Shown one piece after another: positions 1 to 9,451 of a stretch of 49,008 bases of DNA (the first letter of the stretch is position 1; each line of letters begins with the position of its first letter). Made by a program: the position numbers and the translations under genes. Origin of the DNA: Mahella sp. (lineage in GTDB: Bacteria; Bacillota; Clostridia; Mahellales; Mahellaceae); assembly GCF_020054945.1 (NCBI RefSeq), contig NZ_JAIHAU010000006.1, positions 1 to 49,008 of the forward strand, given 5' to 3'. The notes beneath the pieces were generated by a model. That model was given only the letters and a program-made list of their open reading frames with translations. It was not told the DNA's origin and did not search any database.

Positions 1-187
1 TTGAGTACGCCTACGCAATATTTCAAGGCGTTCTCCGGCTTTATATCACTTGCATCGCTTTATATTACTCATTTCAGCTATATATTACGAATTGAAGTTC
101 TGTTGATTCGGAATATGGTCAGGCTTGGTAACTGCTCATCTTATGGCTCATATGTTTCGGGCGCGGTGAAAAATATTGTTTGAAGGA
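1..187. other. Intergenic DNA upstream of rpmH, probably part of the oriC-side spacer
   Basis: This AT-rich stretch lies between the window edge and the rpmH promoter. In most Firmicutes the dnaA gene and origin lie on the other side of rpmH, so this may be origin-flanking DNA. I looked for the DnaA-box consensus TTATCCACA on both strands and did not see a good copy. A 60-codon open frame from position 1 starts with TTG, has no ribosome binding site and looks random, so I do not call it a gene. Confidence 0.4.
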
Positions 188-216
188 TTGCCAAATATCA
201 AGACATAGGTTATAAT
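188..216 (+). promoter_or_regulatory. Sigma-A type promoter of the rpmH operon
   Basis: A -35 element TTGCCA (188-193) is followed after exactly 17 bases by a perfect -10 element TATAAT (211-216). It lies about 45 bases upstream of the rpmH start, which has its own AGGAGGG ribosome binding site at 246-252. It probably drives rpmH, rnpA, yidD and yidC. Confidence 0.7.
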
Positions 217-261
217 AAAACGATGTAATATATTATTAGCTTTACAGGAGGGTTGTTTAAC

Positions 262-396
262 ATGCTTCAAACGTATCAGCCGAAAAAGAGGCATAAACAA
301 AGGGTGCACGGCTTTATGGCCAGAATGAGCACCAAAAATGGTCGGAAGGTTTTGAAACGCCGCAGACAAAAGGGCAGAAAGGTATTATCTGCCTGA
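262..396 (+). CDS. rpmH: 50S ribosomal protein L34
   Basis: The 44-residue, very basic protein is a full-length L34. It begins [18 protein letters not shown] and carries the family's R-M-x-T-x-N-G-R-K-V-L-x-R-R-R-x-K-G-R core. L34 is a small late-assembling protein of the large ribosomal subunit. The ATG follows a strong AGGAGGG ribosome binding site by 9 bases. It is the first gene of the conserved rpmH-rnpA-yidD-yidC-jag-mnmE-mnmG-rsmG block beside the chromosomal origin in Firmicutes. Its stop codon touches the GTG start of rnpA, so the two are surely co-transcribed and probably translationally coupled. The identification is certain. Confidence 0.97.
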   Translation: MLQTYQPKKRHKQRVHGFMARMSTKNGRKVLKRRRQKGRKVLSA

Positions 397-777
397 GTGT
401 ATAGCATGCCAGGATGGAATAAGGATAACAGGCTAAGGCATAATAGGGAGTACAGGGTCGTTTATAGAGTTGGAAAGAGCGTGGCCAATAAGGATATAGT
501 ATTATACTTTGCCAGAAATAGGCAGAGCAATGTAAGAGCCGGCTTTTCTGTCAGCAAAAAGATAGGTAAAAGTGTTGTGCGCAATAGGGTGAGGCGCTTG
601 ATCAAAGAGGTTTTCAGACTGCATATAAATGATATAAAACCGGGCTATGACCTGATATTTATAGCCCGCACCGGAAATAAAAGTCTAAAATATGACGATA
701 TGGAACGCGCTGTGCTGGATGTATTGAAAAGGGCCGGATTGTATATCGATAAAAAGAATAGGGTTGATGAAATATGA
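397..777 (+). CDS. rnpA: Ribonuclease P protein component
   Basis: RnpA is the protein cofactor of RNase P; it binds the 5' leader of pre-tRNA and helps the catalytic RNA cut it. The 126-residue product has the family's N-terminal R-L-R-x-N-R-E-Y/F-R-x-V-Y-R-x-G-K-S segment, the F-S-V-S-K-K-I-G-x-S-V-V-R-N-R-x-R-R-x-I-K-E RNR signature around residues 48-70, and a basic C-terminus. Length matches the family. Two starts are possible: GTG at 397 directly after the rpmH stop, or ATG at 406. Neither has a good ribosome binding site, which fits reinitiation from rpmH. The 3' end overlaps yidD by four bases (ATGA). Confidence 0.95.
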   Translation: MYSMPGWNKDNRLRHNREYRVVYRVGKSVANKDIVLYFARNRQSNVRAGFSVSKKIGKSVVRNRVRRLIKEVFRLHINDIKPGYDLIFIARTGNKSLKYDDMERAVLDVLKRAGLYIDKKNRVDEI

Positions 778-983
778 AGTATATATTGATGTTTACCATA
801 AGGTTTTATCAGAGGTATATATCGCCGCTGAAACGTCCCAGCTGTAGGTTTTATCCTACGTGCTCCCAATATGCCTATGAAGCCATATCCAAATACGGGG
901 CGTTGAAGGGTGGATTTATGGCTATAAAACGCATATTGTCTTGTAATCCATTTAATCCCGGCGGTTATGACCCTGTGAAATGA
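774..983 (+). CDS. yidD: Membrane protein insertion efficiency factor YidD
   Basis: This 69-residue protein is a typical YidD (haemolysin-alpha-like family). It has the sequence around [10 protein letters not shown], then [11 protein letters not shown] with its paired cysteines, then G-x-x-K-G-x-x-x-A-I-K-R-I-L-x-C-N-P, and ends G-G-Y-D-P-V. YidD sits at the inner face of the membrane through an amphipathic N-terminal helix and helps YidC insert proteins. The start overlaps the rnpA stop, and yidC follows 22 bases downstream, so the functional partner is in the same operon. Confidence 0.95.
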   Translation: MKYILMFTIRFYQRYISPLKRPSCRFYPTCSQYAYEAISKYGALKGGFMAIKRILSCNPFNPGGYDPVK

Positions 984-1005
984 GAAAAATAGAGGAGAAA
1001 ATTAG

Positions 1006-1725
1006 ATGACTGCTGCTTTAGCATCGGTTCTCGAATGGATAAACGGAATGGTGGGGAGTTATGCTTATGCTATCATTATATTCACTATATTGATACGCAC
1101 TGTGCTAGCGCCGCTCGATATAATGCAAAGACGTTCCACGGACAAGATGAATGCCATTCAGCCGAAAATAAAAGAATTGGAAAAGAAATACGGAAAAGAT
1201 AAGCAAAAGCTCCAGCAAAAAACGATGGAGCTGTATCAGAAGGAAAAAATAAACCCATTGGGCGGTTGCCTACCTGCTATAGTACAAATGGTACTTCTTA
1301 TTATGTTATTCGCTGTTATAAGGGAATTAGTAGGTACGCCTGATAATCCGGGCGCTCTGGTGGGGCAGAGTTTCTTATGGATCAAGGATATAAGCCTGCC
1401 CGATGCTTTTTGGGTGACCACCAAGGCGGGTGAGATAAACGGTTATTTCATATTGCCGGCGTTATCGGGTATTACTCAATATCTGTATATGAAGCTTTCC
1501 ATGCTACCGCAGGCGTCGTCATCGGCGCAACAGCAGAATCCCATGGGTTGCAGCCAGGAAACCATGAGCATATTTTTACCGTTGTTTTCAGTATATATAA
1601 CGTCTACCTATGCTTCGGCTTTTGCTTTATACTGGGTTGCAAGCAATATATTCCAGGTGGTGGAGTTTTTGATTATAAGGCCTAAAAACACAAGTGCAGT
1701 ACCGGAGACGGTAAAGGAGGGTTAA
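1006..1725 (+). CDS. yidC: Membrane protein insertase YidC/Oxa1/SpoIIIJ family
   Basis: YidC inserts membrane proteins alone or with SecYEG. The 239-residue protein is the short Gram-positive form without the large extracytoplasmic P1 domain. Hydrophobic segments are visible near residues 18-36, 85-108, 142-160 and 178-212. The cytoplasmic loop after the first carries the Q-x-K-x-x-E-L-x-x-K-Y-G-x-D family signature, and R30 in I-L-I-R-T-V-L-A-P-L is the conserved arginine of the hydrophilic groove. I see no lipobox, unlike Bacillus SpoIIIJ, and translation starts directly before a short amphipathic segment. It has an AGGAG ribosome binding site. It lies between yidD and jag, as in other Firmicutes. 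Confidence 0.93.
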   Translation: MTAALASVLEWINGMVGSYAYAIIIFTILIRTVLAPLDIMQRRSTDKMNAIQPKIKELEKKYGKDKQKLQQKTMELYQKEKINPLGGCLPAIVQMVLLIMLFAVIRELVGTPDNPGALVGQSFLWIKDISLPDAFWVTTKAGEINGYFILPALSGITQYLYMKLSMLPQASSSAQQQNPMGCSQETMSIFLPLFSVYITSTYASAFALYWVASNIFQVVEFLIIRPKNTSAVPETVKEG

Positions 1726-1731
1726 TATAGA

Positions 1732-2352
1732 ATGCGTTTCGTAGAAGCCACTGGCCGTACCGAGGAGGAAGCTATTCAATCGGCTTTGGACGAGCTGAAC
1801 GTATCAAGGGATGATGTGGATATCGAGGTATTGGAACCGGCCAGCAAGGGCATATTAGGGTTATGGGGTTCTAAGCCGGCTAAGGTTAAGGTTACGGTAA
1901 AAGATAAAAAAGCCGATAAAGCAAAGGAATTTTTGGAAGGCGTTATAGAACGCATGAAAGTCGATGCCAGCATTGTGGTGGAACAGCGCGATGACGGCGA
2001 TGTTATAATGAATATTGAAGGCGTAAGGATAGGTCGTTTGATAGGGCATAGGGGAGAAACGCTGGATGCCTTGCAATATTTGGCTAACTTGGCATGTAAC
2101 CGCGATGGCGAGGAGCAGGGCAAGATAATATTGGATGCGGAGAATTATAGAAAAAAGAGAGAGCAAGCGCTTGTCGACCTTGCATTTAAGATGGCGGATA
2201 AGGTAAAGCGCACGCACCGTAGGGTTGTATTGGAACCTATGAGCGCATATGAAAGGCGCATATTGCATACGGCGCTGCAGGACGATCCGGATGTGACGAC
2301 GTATAGCGAGGGTATGGAACCGCGGCGCAAGGTCGTTATAACATTGAAATAG
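1732..2352 (+). CDS. jag: RNA-binding protein Jag/KhpB
   Basis: Jag (SpoIIIJ-associated protein, KhpB) is a cytoplasmic RNA-binding protein, linked in other Firmicutes to cell elongation and to control of division gene expression. The 206 residues show the three expected parts. First is a Jag_N domain (about 1-50, with E-A-T-G-R-T-E-E-E-A-I and S-K-G-I-L-G-L-W-G). A type II KH domain follows (about 75-150, I-G-x-R-G-E-T-L-D-A-L-Q-Y-L). The R3H domain is C-terminal (about 155-206, R-R-V-V-L-E-P-M, then E-R-R-I-x-H). An AGGAGGG ribosome binding site overlaps the yidC stop. A 13-bp hairpin follows the stop and probably ends the rpmH-jag operon. Confidence 0.94.
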   Translation: MRFVEATGRTEEEAIQSALDELNVSRDDVDIEVLEPASKGILGLWGSKPAKVKVTVKDKKADKAKEFLEGVIERMKVDASIVVEQRDDGDVIMNIEGVRIGRLIGHRGETLDALQYLANLACNRDGEEQGKIILDAENYRKKREQALVDLAFKMADKVKRTHRRVVLEPMSAYERRILHTALQDDPDVTTYSEGMEPRRKVVITLK

Positions 2353-2366
2353 AAGCTTTTTTGCTT

Positions 2367-2400
2367 AAATGCTCGGTATGATAGATACTGAGCATTTATT
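2367..2400 (+). terminator. Stem-loop terminator after jag
   Basis: AAATGCTCGGTAT (2367-2379) pairs with ATACTGAGCATTT (2385-2397) over 13 bp with one G-U pair and a 5-base loop, followed by ATTATATAT. It lies in the 62-base gap between jag and mnmE. The U-tract is interrupted, so it may be only a partial terminator. Confidence 0.55.
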
Positions 2401-2417
2401 ATATATGTGTAAATGTG

Positions 2418-3821
2418 ATGGAGGCGATAAATATAATATTTTCGGAGACCACTATAGCGGCCATATCCACGCCAATAGGCGAGGGTGGTATAGGCATAGT
2501 ACGCTTAAGCGGGCCAAAAGCTATCGATATAGCTGATAGTATATTTATAAATATAAAGGGCCGGAAGATAAAAGATGCACCGAATCGGAGCATATTGTAC
2601 GGTCATATAAAAGATCCGGTTAGCGGCCACGATATAGATGAGGTACTGGTCAGCGTTATGCGCGGGCCACATTCGTATACCGGCGAGGACGTGGTAGAGA
2701 TAAGCGGTCACGGCGGCATGCTGCCTTTGCGAAGGGTGCTGGAGGCCGCTGTAAGGGAAGGGGCTGTTTTAGCTCAACCCGGTGAATTTACAAAACGCGC
2801 TTTTTTGAACGGACGAATCGATCTGGCGCAGGCTGAATCGGTCATGGATATAATATCGGCTAAAACCGACGTGGCCCTGACTAGTTCCGTTATGCAGCTC
2901 GAGGGCAAGCTGTCGGAGAGTATAGAAAAGATAAGGGCTGCGCTTTTGGATGTGCTGACGCATATAGAAGCGCTTATAGATTATCCCGAAGAGGATGTCG
3001 ATGAATTGAGCGCGGCGGATATGCGCAATAAGCTCGAAGGCGGGTATGACGACATAGAAAAGCTACTGGCTACGGCCGATACGGGCCGCATAATCCGCGA
3101 AGGTTTGAAGACTGCTATAATAGGCAGGCCTAATGTCGGCAAATCTTCGCTCCTGAATGCGCTGCTCAAGGCGGACAGGGCCATAGTTACCGATATACCT
3201 GGTACTACGCGCGACTTAATAGAGGACTATGTCAATGTGAACGGAATAGCGCTCAATATCATAGATACAGCCGGTATAAGAGAAGCGGCCGATGAGATAG
3301 AACGCATAGGCATTGAGAGAACGCGCGAGGCTGTTTACAGGGCCGACCTTGTTATATTTACGCTGGACGGATCGCAGCCCTTGCATCAAGACGATAGGAC
3401 TATAGCGTCGCTTATATCCTCTAAACAAGCCATAGTCGTATTGAACAAATCAGACCTTGGAATGATGGTAACAGAGGCTGAGGTGAACGCTGTTTTACCC
3501 GATGTACCGGTGATAGAAATGTCGCTTAAAGAAGGACATGGTCTCGAGGATTTGGAAAATGCGATAACAGATATGGTGTATCATGGCAAAGTTATAGCGT
3601 CGGATGAGGCTATGGTGACCAATGTAAGGCATAAAGAGGCTTTGATGTCGGCTGCCGAGGCACTGCAGAGATGCTTGGCTTCCATAGACGACGGTATGCC
3701 TATGGACCTTGTATCCGTCGACTTAAAAGATGCTATAGAGGCTCTGGGCCTCATAAGCGGAAAGACGGTGGAGGATGAAGTGGTAGACAGGATTTTTGAA
3801 CGCTTTTGTGTGGGGAAGTAG
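2418..3821 (+). CDS. mnmE: tRNA uridine-5-carboxymethylaminomethyl GTPase MnmE
   Basis: MnmE works with MnmG to modify U34 of certain tRNAs. The protein has the N-terminal formyl-tetrahydrofolate-binding part (I-A-A-I-S-T-P[13 protein letters not shown]), the central helical part, and a circularly placed Ras-like G domain. G motifs visible are G-R-P-N-V-G-K-S-S (near residue 235), P-G-T-T-R-D, D-T-A-G and N-K-S-D. It ends in the catalytic F-C-V-G-K with the conserved cysteine. I placed the start at ATG 2418 (GTG 2415 is equally open). However, GGAGG at 2420-2424 lies inside these codons, and family members usually begin close to the T-I-A-A-I-S-T segment. The true start could therefore lie a few codons further in, where only ATA codons are available. 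Confidence 0.95.
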   Translation: MEAINIIFSETTIAAISTPIGEGGIGIVRLSGPKAIDIADSIFINIKGRKIKDAPNRSILYGHIKDPVSGHDIDEVLVSVMRGPHSYTGEDVVEISGHGGMLPLRRVLEAAVREGAVLAQPGEFTKRAFLNGRIDLAQAESVMDIISAKTDVALTSSVMQLEGKLSESIEKIRAALLDVLTHIEALIDYPEEDVDELSAADMRNKLEGGYDDIEKLLATADTGRIIREGLKTAIIGRPNVGKSSLLNALLKADRAIVTDIPGTTRDLIEDYVNVNGIALNIIDTAGIREAADEIERIGIERTREAVYRADLVIFTLDGSQPLHQDDRTIASLISSKQAIVVLNKSDLGMMVTEAEVNAVLPDVPVIEMSLKEGHGLEDLENAITDMVYHGKVIASDEAMVTNVRHKEALMSAAEALQRCLASIDDGMPMDLVSVDLKDAIEALGLISGKTVEDEVVDRIFERFCVGK

Positions 3822-3829
3822 ATATTTAC

Positions 3830-5704
3830 ATGGAATTTGAATTAAACACATACGATGTGATAGTGGTCGGCGCAGGCCATGCGGGATGTGAGGCGGCCCT
3901 TGCATCGGCGCGAATGGGCTGCAGGACGCTGGTATTAGCCATAAATTTGGATAGTATAGCCATGATGGCATGTAATCCGTCTATAGGCGGCACATCCAAA
4001 GGGCATCTGGTACGCGAGATAGATGCTTTGGGCGGGCAGATGGGTATAACCACGGATAAAACAACCATACAGGTGCGTATGCTTAATACGTCAAAAGGTC
4101 CGGCGGTGTATTCGCTGAGGGCTCAGATCGATAAGAAGGCTTATCAGGCTGTTATGAAGCAAACGCTGGAGCAACAGGATAATCTTGATGTAAAACAGGC
4201 CGAGGTGGTGCGCCTTTTGGTTGAGGAGGGCGCCGTACGTGGTGTCGTGACGCATACAGGTGCGATATATCGCGCCAAAGCTGTAATATTGACCACCGGC
4301 GTATATTTGAACGGTCGTGTGATAATAGGCGAGGTAAGCTATAGCAGCGGCCCCAACGGTATGTTTCCGGCCACGCATCTGTCGCAGGACCTTTTACTTT
4401 TAGGTATAAGGCTGCAGCGCTTTAAGACGGGTACGCCGGCCAGGGTAGCCGGCCGCAGCATAGATTTTTCAAAGATGGCGTTGCAGTTGGGCGATGAACC
4501 GCCCGTACCGTTCTCATTTATGGATGATAAACTGGATGTCAGGCAGGTGCCGTGCCATCTGACATACACCAACGAGCGGACGCATGAAATAATAAGGAGA
4601 AATCTGCATCGATCGCCGCTTTTTTCGGGCGATATAAAAGGTGTGGGGCCGCGATATTGCCCTTCCATTGAGGATAAGGTGGTGCGCTTTGCCGACAAAC
4701 CCAGCCATCAGATATTCATAGAGCCGGAGGGATTGAATACCGATGAGATGTATGTCCAAGGAATGTCCAGCAGCCTGCCCGAGGATGTGCAGATCGAGAT
4801 GTTGCGCTCGATAGCCGGTTTGGAGCATGTTGAGGTAATGCGGCCGGCTTATGCCATAGAGTATGATTGCATAGACCCGACACAGCTCAAACTGTCGCTT
4901 GAGCTGAAGCATATACGCGGCCTGTTTACAGCCGGTCAGATAAACGGCAGCTCGGGCTATGAGGAGGCCGCGGCCCAGGGCATTATGGCCGGCATAAATG
5001 CCGCGCGCATGATACAGGGCAGACCGCCCGTTATATTGGACCGCTCACAGGCCTATATAGGCGTCCTTATAGACGACCTGGTCACCAAGGGTACTGCCGA
5101 GCCGTATCGCATGATGACATCGCGCGCCGAGTACCGCCTTTTGCTCCGCCAGGATAATGCCGATATGAGGTTGACGCCTGTAGGATATGATATAGGATTG
5201 GTCGGCGCTGACCGCTACGGGCGGTATTTGCTTAAGAAGGATCAGGTGCAAAGTGAGTTGGAGCGCTTGAAAAGTACCATTATAGCGCCCGATGCGGAGG
5301 TAAACGAGCTTTTGGATAAGCTGTCCAGCCAACCTGTAAAGACCGGCATAACCCTCTACGATCTGATCAAGCGGCCCGAGATAAGCTATGCTATGCTGGC
5401 ACCTATCGATAAGGGCAGACCGCCGGATCTGTTACCGCAGGCTATAGAACAGGTGGAGATTAATATCAAGTATGAGGGCTATATCGCCAGACAAAGGATG
5501 CAGATAGAGCGGTTTAAGAAGATGGAGGACCATAAACTGCCCGACGATATAGATTACGCCACCATAAAAGGCCTGCGCATAGAAGCGCGCCAGAAGTTGG
5601 ACAGGATAAGGCCGCAGTCGATCGGGCAGGCATCGCGCATATCGGGCGTGTCGCCCGCCGATATATCAGTGCTGCTTATATATTTGAAGCAGCACGGGCT
5701 GTAG
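3830..5704 (+). CDS. mnmG: tRNA uridine-5-carboxymethylaminomethyl modification enzyme MnmG (GidA)
   Basis: MnmG is the FAD- and NADH-dependent partner of MnmE in making cmnm5U34 in tRNA. The 624-residue protein starts with the dinucleotide-binding fold [14 protein letters not shown]. It continues with the family signature G-P-x-Y-C-P-S-I-E-D-K near residue 275 and a second family block [16 protein letters not shown] near residue 365. The C-terminal helical domain that binds MnmE follows. Length matches the family. An open frame extends upstream to 3806 into mnmE, but ATG 3830 gives the normal N-terminus. It starts 8 bases after mnmE and is 10 bases from rsmG, so the three form one transcription unit. 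Confidence 0.96.
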   Translation: MEFELNTYDVIVVGAGHAGCEAALASARMGCRTLVLAINLDSIAMMACNPSIGGTSKGHLVREIDALGGQMGITTDKTTIQVRMLNTSKGPAVYSLRAQIDKKAYQAVMKQTLEQQDNLDVKQAEVVRLLVEEGAVRGVVTHTGAIYRAKAVILTTGVYLNGRVIIGEVSYSSGPNGMFPATHLSQDLLLLGIRLQRFKTGTPARVAGRSIDFSKMALQLGDEPPVPFSFMDDKLDVRQVPCHLTYTNERTHEIIRRNLHRSPLFSGDIKGVGPRYCPSIEDKVVRFADKPSHQIFIEPEGLNTDEMYVQGMSSSLPEDVQIEMLRSIAGLEHVEVMRPAYAIEYDCIDPTQLKLSLELKHIRGLFTAGQINGSSGYEEAAAQGIMAGINAARMIQGRPPVILDRSQAYIGVLIDDLVTKGTAEPYRMMTSRAEYRLLLRQDNADMRLTPVGYDIGLVGADRYGRYLLKKDQVQSELERLKSTIIAPDAEVNELLDKLSSQPVKTGITLYDLIKRPEISYAMLAPIDKGRPPDLLPQAIEQVEINIKYEGYIARQRMQIERFKKMEDHKLPDDIDYATIKGLRIEARQKLDRIRPQSIGQASRISGVSPADISVLLIYLKQHGL

Positions 5705-5714
5705 AGGGATATCA

Positions 5715-6437
5715 ATGGAAGATGTGAGGGCTTTTTTGAGGGACGAGGCTTTAAGATGCGGTATATCGCTGGATGATGAGGCTGTGGATAGATTCATGGC
5801 GTATAAGGATATGCTGATCGAATGGAATGAGCGCATTAACCTTACTTCCATAACCGATGATATGGGTATAATAATAAAACATTTCATAGACAGCCTGCTG
5901 TGCTGCGGCACCGGGGTTATACGACCGGATGCCCGCCTTATGGATATAGGTACGGGGGCGGGTTTTCCCGGCCTGGCTCTGAAGATAGCCTTTCCGTCGC
6001 TTAAGGTATGCCTTATGGATTCGGTGCAAAAGAAATTGAATTTTCTAGACTATGTCATAAAGGCGCTTTCGCTTGCAGATGTCGAGCTCATATGGGGGAG
6101 GGCAGAGGATTATGCCGGCAAGAAAGGGTATAGGGAGGCTTTTGACGTAGTGACGGCCAGGGCGTTGGCCTCTCTGCCGGTGTTGGCCGAGTATTGCCTG
6201 CCATTTGCCAAATTAGGCGGATACGTGCTGTGCATGAAAGGGCCGGATGTGGATGATGAGCTGGCCAAGGCGGGTAAGGCCGTGAGCCTTATGGGAGGAA
6301 GGCTGGGCGACGTGCTGCGCGCCGAGCTGCCCATGTCTGGCGGTGAAAGGCGTATAGTGGTGCTCAATAAAGTCACTCGTACGCCCACCGCTTATCCGCG
6401 CCGCGCCGGTATACCGTCCAAAAAACCGATAATGTAG
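5715..6437 (+). CDS. rsmG: 16S rRNA (guanine-527-N7)-methyltransferase RsmG (GidB)
   Basis: RsmG methylates G527 of 16S rRNA using S-adenosylmethionine; loss gives low-level streptomycin resistance in other bacteria. The 240-residue protein has the N-terminal W-N-x-R-I-N-L-T-S-I segment and the SAM-binding motif M-D-I-G-T-G-A-G-F-P-G-L (about residues 75-86). The V-x-x-D-S-V-x-K-K-L-N-F-L block and the V-T-A-R-A-L-A family signature (about 150-156) follow. Its C-terminus R-R-A-G-I-P-S-K-K-P-I is also typical. It closes the mnmE-mnmG-rsmG unit. In Bacillus the noc gene follows directly; here the Noc-like gene lies about 8 kb away. Confidence 0.95.
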   Translation: MEDVRAFLRDEALRCGISLDDEAVDRFMAYKDMLIEWNERINLTSITDDMGIIIKHFIDSLLCCGTGVIRPDARLMDIGTGAGFPGLALKIAFPSLKVCLMDSVQKKLNFLDYVIKALSLADVELIWGRAEDYAGKKGYREAFDVVTARALASLPVLAEYCLPFAKLGGYVLCMKGPDVDDELAKAGKAVSLMGGRLGDVLRAELPMSGGERRIVVLNKVTRTPTAYPRRAGIPSKKPIM

Positions 6438-6478
6438 GCCTTGATTTCCTTGGAAATATCCTTTGTGAGGCGAAATAG

Positions 6479-8239
6479 ATGTTTATAAAATTAATAGCGC
6501 TAAATTCCAGTTTTACCCATACTGCGGTGGCCCTATATCAGCTCGAAGCGGCCGCGACTGGCATAGGTAATATAAAAATACAAGAATTTACAATAAATGA
6601 TGGAATAGATTATGTTCTTGGAGAAATATATTCAAGCAGGCCGGATGTAGTTGGATTTTCATGCTATATATGGAATATAGATATGATATGGCGGCTATGC
6701 TCGGCGCTTAAGAAAGTATTACCGGATGTTACGATAATACTGGGCGGTCCTGAGGTATCATATGATGCCAGGGAACTGCTCGAGCGGCATAATGAGGTCG
6801 ATTATATAGTATGCGGCGAAGGAGAAGGGGTCTTTGCAGAACTGCTAAAGCGGTTGAAAGATGGCAGGAGGTTAGCCGATGGGATAGAAGGCGTATACTA
6901 TCGCAATGGCGATGTTATTTGCGGTGCTGGTTTTGCCGTAGTGGCTCATATGGATGATATACCTGGCATGGCCGATGCCGTGGACCATATAGACGCCGCA
7001 AACAGGATAGTGTATTATGAAACCTCGAGGGGTTGCCCTTTCAAGTGCTCATATTGCCTGTCCTCCACCATCGATGGCATAAGGTATGTGCCTATGGCTC
7101 GCGTCAAAGATGATCTTATACGTATAATGCGGTCAGGCGCAAAGCAGGTCAAGTTTCTGGATCGTACCTTTAATGCTCATAAACGCCGCGCCATGGATAT
7201 ATGGCGCTTTATAGCCGATTATGATAAAAGACCGGAAGGCATGAGGTTTCATTTTGAGATATGCGCCGATATAATGGACGACGATATGCTGGCATTTCTT
7301 TCATCCATACCCAATGGATTGTTTCAGTTTGAGATAGGCATACAGTCAGCAAATGATTTATCCCTTGAGGCCGTCGGGCGCCGCGTTGATTTGGATCACC
7401 TGGCGCATGTCGTCGGTATGCTGGCGCGGTGCGGCAACATACACCTGCATTTGGATCTCATAGCCGGACTGCCAAAAGAGGATCTTCAATCATTTGGCCG
7501 TTCCTTTGATTATGCATATGAATTGAGACCGGATGTCTTGCAGCTTGGTTTCCTGAAGCTACTCAAAGGTTCCGGGCTGCGTAATACGGCTGAACGATTC
7601 GGTTATGCATACGACGACTATCCACCATATGAGGTGCTGTCCAATGACAGCATAAGTTTCGATGAGCTTTGCAAGCTGCACTGGGTAGAAGATGTGTTGA
7701 ATAAATACTACAATAGCGGCAGGCTGGTACACACGTTGAACTATATCATAAAAAACTTTCATCGTAGCGCTTTTGATTTTTACTGCCTGCTGGGCTGTTA
7801 TTGGCATGATAGAGGCTATTACGGATACAAGCATAGGGATGAGGCATTGTACAGTATAATGGCGGATTTTGCCCGCTGTTCCGGTTATGAGCCTATTGGG
7901 CTCATACATGAGCTGATTCGCCTTGATTATCTCTTTAAGCATCCGGCTATGTCGCATCCCACGTGGACGACGCCTTCGCGCGATGAACGAGCAAAAGCCG
8001 TGCAGAGGGCCATTCTCGATAATGAATGCATCGTGCGGAAATATATGCCGCATTTTGTGGATGTTGATCCCAAGCTTATAAGAAAGTATGCATATGTGGA
8101 GCATTTTGAATACGATATACCATCCATCATTTCCTCCGGTTATACCGCTCAACCTGTGTCAAAGCCGGTATGGCTGCTCATAGATACCGTTGCCGGCAAA
8201 GTCTTTGATGTTTCACGTGAAACAACCGCTGGGGAATAA
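6479..8239 (+). CDS. B12-binding domain radical SAM protein (DUF4080-type)
   Basis: The 586-residue protein combines an N-terminal cobalamin-binding-type Rossmann domain (about 1-140, with G-G-P-E-V and the C-G-E-G-E segment) with a radical SAM barrel. The barrel's iron-sulfur motif is C186-x3-C190-x2-C193 (R-G-C-P-F-K-C-S-Y-C). The remaining C-terminal part of about 200 residues resembles the DUF4080 extension common in clostridial members. The canonical cobalamin His in D-x-H-x-x-G is not visible, so this domain may not hold B12. The substrate is unknown. It follows rsmG by 41 bases with a weak GAGG ribosome binding site, and the next gene is a polyprenyl synthase. A perfect parS site is embedded in the last codons (8209-8224, encoding V-S-R-E-T). 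Confidence 0.85.
   Translation: MFIKLIALNSSFTHTAVALYQLEAAATGIGNIKIQEFTINDGIDYVLGEIYSSRPDVVGFSCYIWNIDMIWRLCSALKKVLPDVTIILGGPEVSYDARELLERHNEVDYIVCGEGEGVFAELLKRLKDGRRLADGIEGVYYRNGDVICGAGFAVVAHMDDIPGMADAVDHIDAANRIVYYETSRGCPFKCSYCLSSTIDGIRYVPMARVKDDLIRIMRSGAKQVKFLDRTFNAHKRRAMDIWRFIADYDKRPEGMRFHFEICADIMDDDMLAFLSSIPNGLFQFEIGIQSANDLSLEAVGRRVDLDHLAHVVGMLARCGNIHLHLDLIAGLPKEDLQSFGRSFDYAYELRPDVLQLGFLKLLKGSGLRNTAERFGYAYDDYPPYEVLSNDSISFDELCKLHWVEDVLNKYYNSGRLVHTLNYIIKNFHRSAFDFYCLLGCYWHDRGYYGYKHRDEALYSIMADFARCSGYEPIGLIHELIRLDYLFKHPAMSHPTWTTPSRDERAKAVQRAILDNECIVRKYMPHFVDVDPKLIRKYAYVEHFEYDIPSIISSGYTAQPVSKPVWLLIDTVAGKVFDVSRETTAGE
8209..8224. other. parS centromere site inside a coding region
   Basis: The 16-bp palindrome TGTTTCACGTGAAACA is an exact copy of the ParB/Spo0J parS consensus. 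It lies in the final codons of the radical SAM gene. A second exact copy is at 11382-11397, beside parB. ParB-CTP loads at such sites and spreads, then recruits SMC and ParA for chromosome segregation. Confidence 0.93.
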
Positions 8240-8299
8240 AATTATATATTGATGAGCAAAATACCTTGATGTATATAGCATATAAGGAGACGTTTCTTT

Positions 8300-9271
8300 G
8301 TGATACAGGTTAAGGGATATGATATACCGCAGATAAGCCAAGGCTTGGCATGTGTGGAGGATGAACTGTCGCATGCGATAGAGGAAGGCGACGATAAAAT
8401 TCGAGGTATGCTCAGCGGCCTTTTTGATGGTGGTAAAAGAATAAGGCCGAGGCTGGTCCTGTTATCGGGCATGTGCTTCGGCGAGATGAATGAGAAAATG
8501 ATACATGCAGCGGTTGCGGCTGAGCTTATTCATACGGCATCGCTGGTCCACGATGATATCATCGATATGTCGGATTACAGACGGAATAATCCGACTATAA
8601 ACAGTATTTTCGGCAATCATGTCGCCGTATTGGCCGGTGATGTTCTTTTTGCTAAGGCGTTTGAGATTCTGTCAGAGCATGGACTTATAAACAGCATGCT
8701 TTATTTCGTAAATGCCATACAGAATATGTGCTCGGGAGAAATAGTACAATCTTGCAGAAGATTCGATATAAGCGTTACCGAACAGGATTATATGGACTAC
8801 ATAGACAAAAAGACGGCATCTCTAATATGCGCATCTTGTATGGCCGGCGCGCAAAGTGCAGGAGCCGGCAGTCGTGAAATAAATCTGATAGGATCGTTTG
8901 GCTATAAGATAGGTCGGGCATTTCAAATTACGGATGATATTCTCGATGTCACAGGGGATAAAAAGACGCTCGGCAAATCGGTCGGACAGGATGTAAGCGA
9001 GGGCGATATAAGCTTGCCTTTTATTTATATGTTGGCCAAAAGCGATAACAGCGGCAGGTATGCGGATGCGGTGAATAAAAGAGCATTGGATGCCGATCTA
9101 AAGCAGGGCATGATAAACGATGCTATATGCTCGGGTGCGGTGGATATGGCGCAAAGCAAAGCCAGGCAGTACGTAGATGAGGCCGTTGAATTGCTTTATC
9201 AGCTACCGCATAGTATCTATAGGCAGGCGCTCATAGCATTGGCGCTAGATATCATCGGCAGACAGTTCTGA
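8300..9271 (+). CDS. Polyprenyl diphosphate synthase (HepT-like)
   Basis: This 323-residue trans-prenyltransferase condenses isopentenyl diphosphate with allylic diphosphates. Visible are G-G-K-R-I-R-P (substrate binding), the first aspartate-rich motif L-V-H-D-D-I-I-D (about residues 87-94) and the second, I-T-D-D-I-L-D-V (about 210-217). The G-D-V-L-F-A-K-A block and the C-terminal Y-x-D-E-A segment are also present. Length and motifs fit HepT, the catalytic subunit of heptaprenyl diphosphate synthase, but chain length cannot be read from sequence. Translation starts at GTG 8300, 10 bases after AAGGAG. A C35-terpene-cyclase homologue follows on the opposite strand, which supports a C35 product. 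Confidence 0.88.
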   Translation: MIQVKGYDIPQISQGLACVEDELSHAIEEGDDKIRGMLSGLFDGGKRIRPRLVLLSGMCFGEMNEKMIHAAVAAELIHTASLVHDDIIDMSDYRRNNPTINSIFGNHVAVLAGDVLFAKAFEILSEHGLINSMLYFVNAIQNMCSGEIVQSCRRFDISVTEQDYMDYIDKKTASLICASCMAGAQSAGAGSREINLIGSFGYKIGRAFQITDDILDVTGDKKTLGKSVGQDVSEGDISLPFIYMLAKSDNSGRYADAVNKRALDADLKQGMINDAICSGAVDMAQSKARQYVDEAVELLYQLPHSIYRQALIALALDIIGRQF

Positions 9272-9451
9272 CGTGCAATGGGCCTAACCGGATGCAAGAT
9301 AACTTCGTTCGATGAGCAAGGTGCCTCTGGATGCTACTGTAGCCGATGCTGATGGGATCGCGGCTTTGGTGGAACAGCAGGGAAGCGTCAAGTCATGCCA
9401 CAAACGCAGATCTTCGCTTACCGGTCGATAAAGACATGCATACAGCGGTGC

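Noticed and set aside
1-183. Sixty-codon rightward open frame at the window edge
   Set aside because: It starts at a TTG on the first base, has no ribosome binding site, and its composition looks random; the rpmH promoter lies just after it.
7559-8152. 197-codon minus-strand open frame within the radical SAM gene
   Set aside because: It is a shadow of the strongly supported rightward gene, with no family motif or start signal.
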